Shown piece by piece: positions 1 to 6,119 of a stretch of 12,376 bases of DNA. This stretch comes from RH-AL1 sp964235705 (GTDB lineage: Bacteria; Pseudomonadota; Alphaproteobacteria; Rhizobiales; Beijerinckiaceae). The notes beneath the pieces were generated by a model. That model saw only the letters and a program-made list of their open reading frames with translations, made no database searches and was not told the DNA's origin. Positions within the stretch are counted from its first letter, which is position 1. Each line of letters starts with the position of its first letter. The stretch covers positions 1 through 12,376 of the forward strand of contig CAXSDP010000094.1 of assembly GCA_964235705.1 (NCBI GenBank). Reading direction: 5' to 3'. The position numbers and the translations under genes were made by a program.

Positions 1-129
1 ACCGGGCCGGGACCATGTCGGCGAACGTCGACGGCGATCGCGAGGTACGATGCGCGACCCGCATAGGGCGAGGACCCCGGCGCCGACGGGCGAAGGATCG
101 CCCCGCCGGGCACCAAAGGCAAGCCCACC

Positions 130-149
130 GGCGCGGCCCTTTCCGCGCC
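130..149. other. GC-rich perfect stem-loop
   Basis: GGCGCGG at 130-136 pairs perfectly with CCGCGCC at 143-149 around a 6-nt loop. No T-run follows on either strand, so it is not a standard intrinsic terminator. It could be a boundary hairpin or a chance result of high GC. Confidence 0.3.
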
Positions 150-210
150 TTCGCACCGGCGGTAGGGGGAGGGTGCGTGCGATCGAGCCGCCCCGGCACC
201 GGAAACACGC

Positions 211-240
211 GGCGACACTTGGCGACACTTGGCGACACTT
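211..240. repeat. Three exact 10-bp tandem repeats (GGCGACACTT)
   Basis: Three back-to-back identical copies of GGCGACACTT occupy 211-220, 221-230 and 231-240. The 10-bp period is about one helical turn, so a protein bound to each copy would sit on the same DNA face. The copies are intergenic, and the unit was not noticed elsewhere in the window. Slippage-generated microsatellite sequence is the alternative explanation. Confidence 0.8.
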
Positions 241-311
241 TGGGGGCCAGCGGGGCGCACTTCGGCGCGGTGGGACGCGTCGATGTACGATGACCACCAA
301 GGGGGTTGGGG

Positions 312-369
312 GGCGCCCGGACCAGGCACCCCCTGATCGCGCGAGCCCGACGAACAAGTCCCGGGCGCC
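312..369. other. 9-bp inverted repeat downstream of the DUF6165 gene
   Basis: GGCGCCCGG at 312-320 is the exact reverse complement of CCGGGCGCC at 361-369, with 40 nt between them. It begins six bases past the stop of the leftward DUF6165 gene, where a terminator or 3'-end stabilising hairpin would be expected. There is no U-tract on the minus strand (C-rich sequence follows), so a terminator role is only possible. Confidence 0.3.
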
Positions 370-374
370 GCGCG

Positions 375-767
375 TCAGGCGTAGCGCTTGTAGGACTTTT
401 CCTCGAAGATCCCCGAGTCGAGCGCGACGTTGATCCGGCGCTTGATGGCGGCGCGCTCGTCGTTGGTGCGGTACACGGCGCGGGCGAGGGCGATGAAGCC
501 GGGGCCGAAGTCGTCGCGCCGCTCGTGCTCGCGGATCGCGTCCTCGATGTCCCACAACCGTTCGTTGACCGTCCGCAGCTCGCCGCGCAGCGCGGTGAGG
601 CCGGCGTCGCGCCCGAGCGCGGCGAAGGCCCGGGCCAGGATGGCCCGCTCGGTGGCGACGTTGCGGCGGGCGACGACGTCGGCGATGCGTCGGTGCTTGA
701 TGTCGAGGATGGTCAGCTTGTCGACGAGCTCGCCCGGTGCGACTTCGATCACGATGGTCTTCGACAT
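375..767 (-). CDS. DUF6165 family protein (function unknown)
   Basis: A 130-residue protein that resembles the DUF6165 family of short alphaproteobacterial proteins; this is recognised from memory of the pattern and no function is known. Features seen: an N-terminal IVIEVAPGELVDKLTILDIK block (residues 5-24), a helical Arg/Ala-rich middle, then NERLWDIEDAIRE (68-80) and AVYRTNDERAAIKRRIN (97-113), and a C-terminal EEKSYKRY. It is mostly helical and charged, with no signal peptide or membrane segment, so it is probably cytoplasmic. The ATG at 767 is chosen because a G-rich Shine-Dalgarno-like run (GGTGGGGGG) precedes it and family similarity starts at MSK. An in-frame start at 1010 would add 81 low-complexity residues and is rejected. 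It is divergent from the transporter operon, with 293 bp between the starts. Confidence 0.85.
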   Translation of the reverse strand: MSKTIVIEVAPGELVDKLTILDIKHRRIADVVARRNVATERAILARAFAALGRDAGLTALRGELRTVNERLWDIEDAIREHERRDDFGPGFIALARAVYRTNDERAAIKRRINVALDSGIFEEKSYKRYA

Positions 768-781
768 GGTGCCCCCCACCA
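767..781. promoter_or_regulatory. Inverted repeat TGGTG-N5-CACCA, possible regulator site
   Basis: TGGTG (767-771) and CACCA (777-781) are perfect 5-bp arms around five C residues. The site overlaps the DUF6165 start codon and is centred about 100 bp upstream of the -24 element at 873, a typical distance for an upstream activating site of a sigma-54 enhancer-binding protein. The arm order is opposite to the classical NtrC pattern (GCAC...GTGC). The G-run is also the likely ribosome-binding site of the minus-strand gene, which may fully explain it. Confidence 0.25.
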
Positions 782-871
782 CCGACGGGTACAGGATCGG
801 GGTGGAGCGACGGTTAACGGGACCTCGGGTGATGCGCCGGCGCCGTCGGGATGGCGCGCGGCCGAGGCCGA

Positions 872-888
872 TTGGCACGCATGTTGCT
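872..888 (+). promoter_or_regulatory. Sigma-54 (RpoN) -24/-12 promoter of the transporter operon
   Basis: The sequence TTGGCACGCATGTTGCT matches the sigma-54 consensus YTGGCACG-N4-TTGCW at every core position. The GG of the -24 element is at 874-875 and the GC of the -12 element at 886-887, with the required spacing. It points right in the divergent intergenic region. Transcription would be expected to begin near 898-900, leaving a leader of about 160 nt before the first gene at 1061. Sigma-54 promoters need an AAA+ enhancer-binding activator; none is encoded in the window. Confidence 0.72.
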
Positions 889-1048
889 GACTTGGTTGGG
901 CGCGTGATGAAGGATGATGGTTTGCGACTCCACTTACCCGCGAGGGATGTTCCGGCGATGATGCCACCGAAGTCACGTGCCGAGCCGCCCACCGAGCCGC
1001 GCGGCCCCACCGGCCCGATCCCCGCCCGCCCCGACCTGACGTAGCGCC

Positions 1049-1063
1049 GAGGGGTCCGCGTTG
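1049..1063 (+). promoter_or_regulatory. Ribosome-binding site and TTG start of the first permease gene
   Basis: GAGGGG at 1049-1054 lies six bases upstream of a TTG codon at 1061. The frame has a TGA stop at 1037-1039 and no other start between, and DppB-type similarity begins right at MLIYVTRR. The gene therefore begins with the rare start codon TTG, the first codon of the whole operon. Confidence 0.75.
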
Positions 1064-2002
1064 CTCATCTACGTCACCCGGCGCGTCATCACCACGATCC
1101 CCGTCATGGGGTTCGTGGCCCTGTTCGTCTTCAGCCTCCTGTACCTGACCCCCGGCGACCCGGCGGCGTTGATCGCCGGCGACCAGGCCACGCCGGCCGA
1201 CATCGCCCGCATCCGCATGACGCTCGGGCTCGACCGGCCGTTCCTCGTCCAGTTCGGCGACTGGCTCTGGCGCATCCTCCACGGCGACCTCGGCACGTCC
1301 ATCTTCACCCACCTGCCGGTCACCTACCTGATCGGGCAGCGGATGGAGCCGACCCTGTCGCTGCTGCTGCTGACCCTGATCATCGCGGTGGTCGTCGCCG
1401 TGCCGCTCGGCGTGCTGGCCGCCTGGCGCCACCGCTCGTTCGTCGACCGGGCCGCCACCGTCGTGTCGGTGTTGGGCTTCTCGCTGCCGGTGTTCGTGGT
1501 CGGTTACCTGCTCGCCTACGTCTTCGCCCTGCGGCTGCGATGGTTGCCGGTCCAGGGCTTCACGCCCATCAGCGCCGGCATCAAGCCTTTCCTGGCGAGC
1601 CTGATCCTGCCGGCGGTCGCGCTGGCGCTGCTCTACATCGCCCTCATCGCCCGCATCACGCGCGCCACCATGCTGGAGGTGCTGGCGCAGGACTACGTGC
1701 GCACCGCGCGGGCCAAGGGGGTGGGGCAGGTCGGCATCCTGTTCGTCCACGCCTTGAAGAACGCGGCGGTGCCCATCGTCACGGTGATCGGCTTCGGCTT
1801 CGCCGCGCTCATCAGCGGCGCGGTGGTCACCGAGAGCGTGTTCGCGATCCCCGGCATCGGACGCCTCGTCACCGACGCGATCCTGCGCCGCGATTACCCC
1901 ATCATCCAGGGCGTGGTCCTATTGTTCTCGGGGATCTACGTGCTCATCAACCTCGGCGTCGACTTGCTTTACACCGTGTTCGATCCGAGGATCGGCCTGT
2001 GA
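1061..2002 (+). CDS. Peptide-type ABC transporter permease (DppB/OppB family)
   Basis: A 313-residue inner-membrane permease of the peptide/nickel (Dpp/Opp/Gsi) importer class, the usual length for a DppB-type subunit. Six hydrophobic segments are visible, at roughly residues 9-29, 98-121, 133-157, 178-198, 237-258 and 281-305. A soluble region after TM1 carries the family's TPGDPA (30-35) and GDLGTS (75-80) motifs. The cytoplasmic EAA loop that contacts the ATPase is EVLAQDYVRTARAKG (206-220). It starts with TTG behind GAGGGG. It is the first gene after the sigma-54 promoter and overlaps the next gene by 4 bp (GTGA). The cargo cannot be read from the permease; dipeptides, oligopeptides and glutathione-like compounds are all possible for this family. 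Confidence 0.93.
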   Translation: MLIYVTRRVITTIPVMGFVALFVFSLLYLTPGDPAALIAGDQATPADIARIRMTLGLDRPFLVQFGDWLWRILHGDLGTSIFTHLPVTYLIGQRMEPTLSLLLLTLIIAVVVAVPLGVLAAWRHRSFVDRAATVVSVLGFSLPVFVVGYLLAYVFALRLRWLPVQGFTPISAGIKPFLASLILPAVALALLYIALIARITRATMLEVLAQDYVRTARAKGVGQVGILFVHALKNAAVPIVTVIGFGFAALISGAVVTESVFAIPGIGRLVTDAILRRDYPIIQGVVLLFSGIYVLINLGVDLLYTVFDPRIGL

Positions 2003-2979
2003 GCGCCCTCACCATCGAGGACATCCCGCCCCTGGACCTGTCGCCCCCGAACCTGTCGCACTTGAACCTGTCGCCGGGTTCCGAGATGCCGCCCGACGTC
2101 GTCGAGGCGCCGGCGATGCCGGCCGTGCTGCCGGCGCCGCGCAGGCGCGGGCGCCTCGGCACGATCCTCCGCCGCCATCCCCTGACGCTCGTCGGCGGCA
2201 CGCTGCTGTTGGTCATGCTGTTCATCGCGCTGTTCGCGCCGTGGCTCGGCACGGTGGATCCCACGGCGATCGCCCCGGCCCGGCGGTTGCGGTTGCCGTC
2301 GGGCCAGTACCCGTTCGGCACCGACATGCTCGGCCGCGACGTGTACTCGCGCACGCTCTACGGCGCCCGCGTCTCGTTGATCGTCGGCTTCGCGGTCGCC
2401 GCGCTGTCGGCGGTGATCGGCGTCCTCATCGGCGTCGTGTCCGGCTTCGTCCGCGTGCTCGATCCGCTCATCATGCGGATCATGGACGGGCTGATGTCCA
2501 TCCCCTCCATCCTGCTGGCGGTGGCGCTGACCGCGCTCACCCGCGGCTCGGTGCAAGTCGTGGTGGTGGCGATCACGGTCGCCGAAACCCCCCGCGTGGC
2601 GCGGCTGGTGCGCGGCCTGGTGCTGGGCCTGCGCGACCAGCCCTACGTGGAGGCGGCGGTCACCTGCGGCACGCCCCTGCCGCTCCTCATCACCCGGCAC
2701 GTCCTGCCCAACATCCTCGCGCCGCTCACCGTGCAGGCCACCTACGTCTGCGCCTCGGCCATGATCACGGAGGCCATCCTGTCGTTCATCGGTGCCGGCA
2801 CGCCGCCGATCACCCCGTCCTGGGGCAACATCATCGCCGAGGGCCGCGCGCTGTGGCAGGTGAAGCCGTTCCTGGTGTTCTTCCCCGCCGTCTTCCTGTC
2901 GATCACGGTGCTGGCGGTGCAACTGCTCGGCGACGGGTTGCGCGACGCGCTCGACCCGCGCATGGCGCGGAGCCTTTAG
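1999..2979 (+). CDS. Peptide-type ABC transporter permease (DppC/OppC family)
   Basis: A 326-residue second permease, partner of the preceding one. The GTG at 1999 overlaps the upstream stop (GTGA) and has GAGG at 1987-1990, eight bases away, suggesting translational coupling. The first 45 residues or so are an atypical Pro/Leu-rich extension containing a pentapeptide repeat (residues 12-26). The conserved DppC part then begins: TM1 at about 62-82, the family motif GTDMLGRDVYSRTLYGARVS (107-126), further membrane segments, the EAA loop around PYVEAAVTCGTP (215-226), and a C-terminal LLGDGLRDALDPR (309-321). A longer open frame reaches back to 1540, but it lies inside the first permease and is ignored. 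The stop TAG directly abuts the ATG of the ATPase gene. Confidence 0.93.
   Translation: MSALTIEDIPPLDLSPPNLSHLNLSPGSEMPPDVVEAPAMPAVLPAPRRRGRLGTILRRHPLTLVGGTLLLVMLFIALFAPWLGTVDPTAIAPARRLRLPSGQYPFGTDMLGRDVYSRTLYGARVSLIVGFAVAALSAVIGVLIGVVSGFVRVLDPLIMRIMDGLMSIPSILLAVALTALTRGSVQVVVVAITVAETPRVARLVRGLVLGLRDQPYVEAAVTCGTPLPLLITRHVLPNILAPLTVQATYVCASAMITEAILSFIGAGTPPITPSWGNIIAEGRALWQVKPFLVFFPAVFLSITVLAVQLLGDGLRDALDPRMARSL
2036..2080 (+). repeat. 15-bp-period repeat coding for a pentapeptide in the DppC N-terminus
   Basis: ACCTGTCGC occurs at 2036-2044, 2051-2059 and 2066-2074, spaced exactly 15 bp. In frame it encodes LDLSP, PNLSH, LNLSP (residues 12-26). The period keeps the frame, so the copies look like a small in-frame expansion in the non-conserved N-terminal extension. 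Confidence 0.65.
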
Positions 2980-3981
2980 ATGAGCCTGCTCGAGGTCGAG
3001 CGCCTCCAAACGCATTTCGGGACGCCGGACGGCGTCGTGCGGGCGGTCGACGGCGTGTCCTTCACGGTCGAGGCCGGCGAAACGGTGGCGATCGTCGGCG
3101 AGAGCGGCTGCGGCAAGTCCGTCACCTCCATGTCGATCCTGCGCCTGATCGCCGAACCGCCCGGCCGCATCGCCGGCGGCATCCGCTTCGCCGGCCGCGA
3201 CCTGCTCACCCTGTCCGAGCGGCAGATGCGCCAGTTGCGCGGCAACGAGATCGGCATGATCTTCCAGGAGCCGATGACGTCGCTGAACCCCGTCCTCACC
3301 CTGGGGCGGCAGATCGGCGAGTCGCTGCGCCTCCATCGCGGCATGTCACCCAAGCAGGCCGAGGCCAGGGCGGTCGAGATGCTGGAGCTGGTCGGCATCC
3401 CGGCCCCCGGCCGCCGCATCCGGCAGTACCCCCACGAGCTGTCGGGCGGCATGCGCCAGCGTGTGGTGATCGCCATGGCGCTCGCCTGCGACCCCAAGCT
3501 GCTGATCGCCGACGAGCCGACCACCGCGCTCGACGTGACGGTGCAGGCGCAGATCCTCGACCTGATGCGCGACCTGAAGCGCCGGCTCGGCTCCGCCATC
3601 ATCCTCATCACCCACGACCTCGGCGTGGTGGCGGAGATGGCCGAGCGGATCGTGGTGATGTACGCCGGCCGCGTGGTCGAGCAGGCGGGGGTGCGCGACC
3701 TGTTCGCCCGGCCCCTCCACCCCTACACGCGCGGCCTGCTCGGCGCGGTGCCGCGCCTGCGCTCGTCGCTGGAGGAGGGGGCGCCCGGCCGTCTCGCCGA
3801 GATCCCCGGCCAGGTGCCCTCGCTGCGTGCGCCGATCGTCGGCTGCGCCTTCGCCGGACGCTGCCCGATGGTCACCGACCTTTGCCGCAAGGTGGCACCC
3901 GCCTGCGTCGAGAAGCGCGCCGGCCACGCCGCCGCCTGCCACTACGCCGGGCAGGTCGCCACGACGGAGCTCGCCGCGTGA
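2980..3981 (+). CDS. Peptide-type ABC transporter ATP-binding protein (DppD/OppD family)
   Basis: A 333-residue cytoplasmic ATPase, one of the two that power the importer. All nucleotide-binding motifs are intact: Walker A GESGCGKS (40-47), Q-loop Gln96, signature LSGGMRQ (154-160), Walker B LLIADEP (174-180, catalytic Glu179) and switch His212. After the ATPase core comes the oligopeptide-transporter C-terminal domain with HPYTRGLLGAVP (247-258) and a cysteine set at 289, 295, 302 and 320 (GCAFAGRCP...CH), as in DppD/OppD relatives that bind an iron-sulfur cluster. The ATG at 2980 directly follows the TAG of the permease gene, with GGAG at 2969-2972 as ribosome-binding site. Its end overlaps the next ATPase gene by 4 bp (GTGA). 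Confidence 0.94.
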   Translation: MSLLEVERLQTHFGTPDGVVRAVDGVSFTVEAGETVAIVGESGCGKSVTSMSILRLIAEPPGRIAGGIRFAGRDLLTLSERQMRQLRGNEIGMIFQEPMTSLNPVLTLGRQIGESLRLHRGMSPKQAEARAVEMLELVGIPAPGRRIRQYPHELSGGMRQRVVIAMALACDPKLLIADEPTTALDVTVQAQILDLMRDLKRRLGSAIILITHDLGVVAEMAERIVVMYAGRVVEQAGVRDLFARPLHPYTRGLLGAVPRLRSSLEEGAPGRLAEIPGQVPSLRAPIVGCAFAGRCPMVTDLCRKVAPACVEKRAGHAAACHYAGQVATTELAA

Positions 3982-4970
3982 GCGGTGCCCTGCCGCTCCT
4001 CGCCGTCAACGTCCTGAAGAAGCACTTCCCGCTGAAGGGTGGCCTGCTGGGGCGCTCGCCCGGCGTCGTGCACGCCGTCGACGGCGTCTCCTTCACGCTC
4101 GATCGCGGCGAAACCCTGTCGATCGTCGGCGAGAGCGGCTGCGGGAAGTCCACCGTCGGCCGGTTGATCCTGCGCCTCGCCGATCCCACCGCCGGCGAGG
4201 TGTACCTCGGCGGCGAGCGCATCGACCGGCTGCGCGGGCGCCGCCTCCGGTCGCTGCGGCGTCGGGTGCAGGTCGTGTTCCAGGACCCGTTCTCCTCCCT
4301 CAACCCGCGCATGCGCGTGCGCGACATCATCGCCGAGCCGATCCGCAACTTCGGGCTCGCGCGCGACCGCTCCGAACTCGACGACCGCGTGGCGCACCTC
4401 ATGGACCTCGTGCGCCTGCCGCGCGACGCCATGGGCCGGCGCCCGCACGAGTTCTCCGGCGGGCAGCGCCAGCGCATCGGCATCGCCCGCGCGCTGGCGC
4501 CGGGCGCCGACGTGCTGATCTGCGACGAGGCGGTGTCCGCGCTCGACGTGTCGGTGAAGGCGCAGATCGTCAACCTGCTGGCCGAACTCCAGGCGGAACT
4601 CGGGCTCGCCATCCTGTTCATCAGCCACGACCTCGCCATCGTCGAGCACATGACGCACCGCGTGGCGGTGATGTACGCCGGCAAGATCGTCGAGGTCGCC
4701 GACCGCCGCAGCCTGTTCGGCGCGCCGCACCACCCCTACACGCAGGCGCTGCTGTCCGCCGTGCCGGTGCCGGACCCGCTCGCCGCCCGGCGCCGCATCG
4801 TACTGCGCGGCGACGTGCCGAGCCCGATCAACCCGCCCGCCGGCTGCCGCTTCCACACGCGCTGCCCCTACGTCTTCGACCGCTGCCGCGTCGAGGAGCC
4901 GGTGCTGCGTCCCTTCGGCCCGCGCCAGCAGGCGGCCTGCCACCTCGACGCCGTGCCGGAGCCGGCATGA
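3978..4970 (+). CDS. Peptide-type ABC transporter ATP-binding protein (DppF/OppF family)
   Basis: A 330-residue cytoplasmic ATPase forming a heterodimer with the preceding subunit. The N-terminus has the OppF/DppF-like KKHFPLKGG (14-22) and HAVDGVSF (32-39). Motifs are complete: Walker A GESGCGKS (51-58), Gln102 in FQDPFSSLNP, signature FSGGQRQ (159-165), Walker B VLICDEA (179-185, Glu184) and switch His217. The C-terminal domain carries HHPYTQALLSAVP (251-263) and cysteines 290, 296, 303 and 321. The GTG start at 3978 overlaps the previous stop by 4 bp and has GGAG at 3966-3969. The stop overlaps the ATG of the following hydrolase by 4 bp (ATGA), tying that enzyme to the transporter. Confidence 0.94.
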   Translation: MSGALPLLAVNVLKKHFPLKGGLLGRSPGVVHAVDGVSFTLDRGETLSIVGESGCGKSTVGRLILRLADPTAGEVYLGGERIDRLRGRRLRSLRRRVQVVFQDPFSSLNPRMRVRDIIAEPIRNFGLARDRSELDDRVAHLMDLVRLPRDAMGRRPHEFSGGQRQRIGIARALAPGADVLICDEAVSALDVSVKAQIVNLLAELQAELGLAILFISHDLAIVEHMTHRVAVMYAGKIVEVADRRSLFGAPHHPYTQALLSAVPVPDPLAARRRIVLRGDVPSPINPPAGCRFHTRCPYVFDRCRVEEPVLRPFGPRQQAACHLDAVPEPA

Positions 4971-6064
4971 TCGACTGGGACGCGGACGCGGCCGGCTTCG
5001 ATCCCGGTCGGCTGGCGGAGGCGGTCGCCTTCCACCAGGCCCACGAGACGGCGTGGCCGACGACGATGGTCCTGCCCGACGGGCGCTACGTCGGCACGGC
5101 GTCGATCGGCGACCGGCCGGAGCACGCCGCCGTGATCGGCCCGGTGCGCCCGCGCGGCGGCCCCAACGGCCTCATCCTGCGCGGCGGCCGCCTCGTGGCG
5201 GAATGGGGCGACACGCGCCGCGCCGACATGACCTTCTCCATCTCGAAGAGCTACCTCGCGCTGCTGACCGGGCTGGCGCTCGCCGACGGGCTGATCCCCT
5301 CGCTCGACGATGCCGTGGGTGGGAGCGTGCCGGGACCGTGGTTCGCCAGCCCGCACAACGCCGCCGTCACCTGGCGCCACCTCCTCCAGCTCGCCAGCGA
5401 GTGGGGCGGGACCCTGTGGGGCAAGCCGGACTCGGCCGACCACAACAGGGTCGTGGGCGGCGGCGACCAGCCCAGCGCCGGCAAGGGCGCGGCGCGCGTG
5501 CTGGCGGCGCCGGGCGAGCACTTCGAGTACAACGACGTCCGCGTGAACCTACTCGCCGCCTGCCTCACGCGGCGTTTCGGCCGCGCGCTGCCGGACGTGC
5601 TGCGCGAGCGGGTCATGGACCCGACCGGCGCGTCGCGCGACTGGGAATGGCACGGCTATGAGGGGGCCGATGTCGAGTGCGACGGCGTGCCGGTGCGCGC
5701 CGTGTCCGGCGGCGGGCATTGGGGCGGGGGCATGTTCATCGGCAGCCGCGACCACGCGCGGGTGGGGCAGCTGGTGCTCCGCGACGGGATGTGGGACGGC
5801 CGGCGGATCCTGCCGGAGGGCTGGGTGCGGCGGATGCTGTCGCCCTCTCGCCTCAACCCGCAGTACGGGATGCTGTGGTGGCTGAACGGCGGCGAGCCGC
5901 CGCGCTACCCCGGCGCGCCGTCGGACAGCGCCTTCGCGCTCGGCGCCGGCAGCAGCCTCCTGTGGCTGGCCCCTAGCCTCGACCTCGTGGCGGTGGTCCG
6001 CTGGATCGACGGGGCGTCCGCCGACGGGTTGCTGCGCCTGATCACGGCCGCGGTGCGGACCTGA
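4967..6064 (+). CDS. Serine hydrolase, class C beta-lactamase / D-aminopeptidase-like fold
   Basis: A 365-residue protein of the beta-lactamase/transpeptidase-like serine hydrolase family (PF00144 type). The nucleophile motif SxxK is clear as SISK (Ser91, Lys94) in MTFSISKSYLALLTG. The second motif, normally YxN, reads Tyr188-Asn189-Asp190 (FEYNDVRVN), and the usual K/H-T-G position appears as GAG (326-328) in FALGAGSSLLWLAP. No signal peptide is visible, so it should act in the cytoplasm, unlike secreted beta-lactamases. The ATG at 4967 overlaps the ATPase stop (ATGA), with GGAG five bases before it. The tight coupling to an importer suggests it cleaves an imported peptide, amide or ester. 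Substrate unknown; antibiotic resistance is not implied. Confidence 0.85.
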   Translation: MIDWDADAAGFDPGRLAEAVAFHQAHETAWPTTMVLPDGRYVGTASIGDRPEHAAVIGPVRPRGGPNGLILRGGRLVAEWGDTRRADMTFSISKSYLALLTGLALADGLIPSLDDAVGGSVPGPWFASPHNAAVTWRHLLQLASEWGGTLWGKPDSADHNRVVGGGDQPSAGKGAARVLAAPGEHFEYNDVRVNLLAACLTRRFGRALPDVLRERVMDPTGASRDWEWHGYEGADVECDGVPVRAVSGGGHWGGGMFIGSRDHARVGQLVLRDGMWDGRRILPEGWVRRMLSPSRLNPQYGMLWWLNGGEPPRYPGAPSDSAFALGAGSSLLWLAPSLDLVAVVRWIDGASADGLLRLITAAVRT

Positions 6065-6119
6065 CCGGGCGACCCCACGACAATCAAGACCACGATCTCC
6101 ACCATTTGGGATGAGCAGC

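Larger units (their letters stand above)
1..374. other. Left-edge region without a convincing gene
   Basis: No reading frame here looks like a protein. The open frames on the plus strand are Arg/Pro/Ala-rich with no recognisable family, as expected by chance in GC-rich DNA, and no long minus-strand frame is present. The stretch contains a three-copy 10-bp tandem repeat (211-240), a perfect GC-rich stem-loop (130-149) and a 9-bp inverted repeat with a long loop (312-369). It lies downstream of the leftward DUF6165 gene, so it is a 3' flank plus possibly the control region of something beyond the left edge. No tRNA-like T-loop or cloverleaf was seen. Confidence 0.5.

Noticed and set aside
211..240. 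CRISPR-like array
   Set aside because: Units are only 10 bp and adjacent, without spacers or nearby cas genes.
46..291. Shared octamer GTACGATG near 46 and 284
   Set aside because: Eight bases shared twice over this distance is weak and lacks any other shared context, so it was not called as a regulatory repeat.
767..781. Classical NtrC binding site
   Set aside because: The arms are GGTG...CACC, the reverse of the NtrC arrangement GCAC...GTGC, so only an unspecified inverted repeat is reported.
375..1010. A 211-residue version of the DUF6165 protein starting at 1010
   Set aside because: The extra 81 residues are low-complexity Arg/Pro/Ser sequence that covers the sigma-54 promoter and intergenic region; family similarity and a ribosome-binding site mark the start at 767.
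749..1750. Long minus-strand open frame (333 residues) opposite the first permease
   Set aside because: Its His/Gln/Asp/Arg-rich composition is typical of the antisense of GC-rich coding DNA, no family is recognisable, and the plus-strand permease is certain.
1540..1998. Extending the second permease upstream to 1540
   Set aside because: The added 153 residues are an out-of-frame reading of the first permease; the GTG at 1999 has a ribosome-binding site and a GTGA junction.
4967..6064. Beta-lactamase antibiotic resistance gene
   Set aside because: The fold matches, but there is no signal peptide, motifs two and three differ, and the gene is embedded in a peptide-import operon.
6111..6119. 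ATG at 6111 as the start of receptor copy 1
   Set aside because: Not excluded, but TTGGG abuts it too closely to act as a ribosome-binding site, whereas spacing to 6120 is good and copy 2 starts at the equivalent position.
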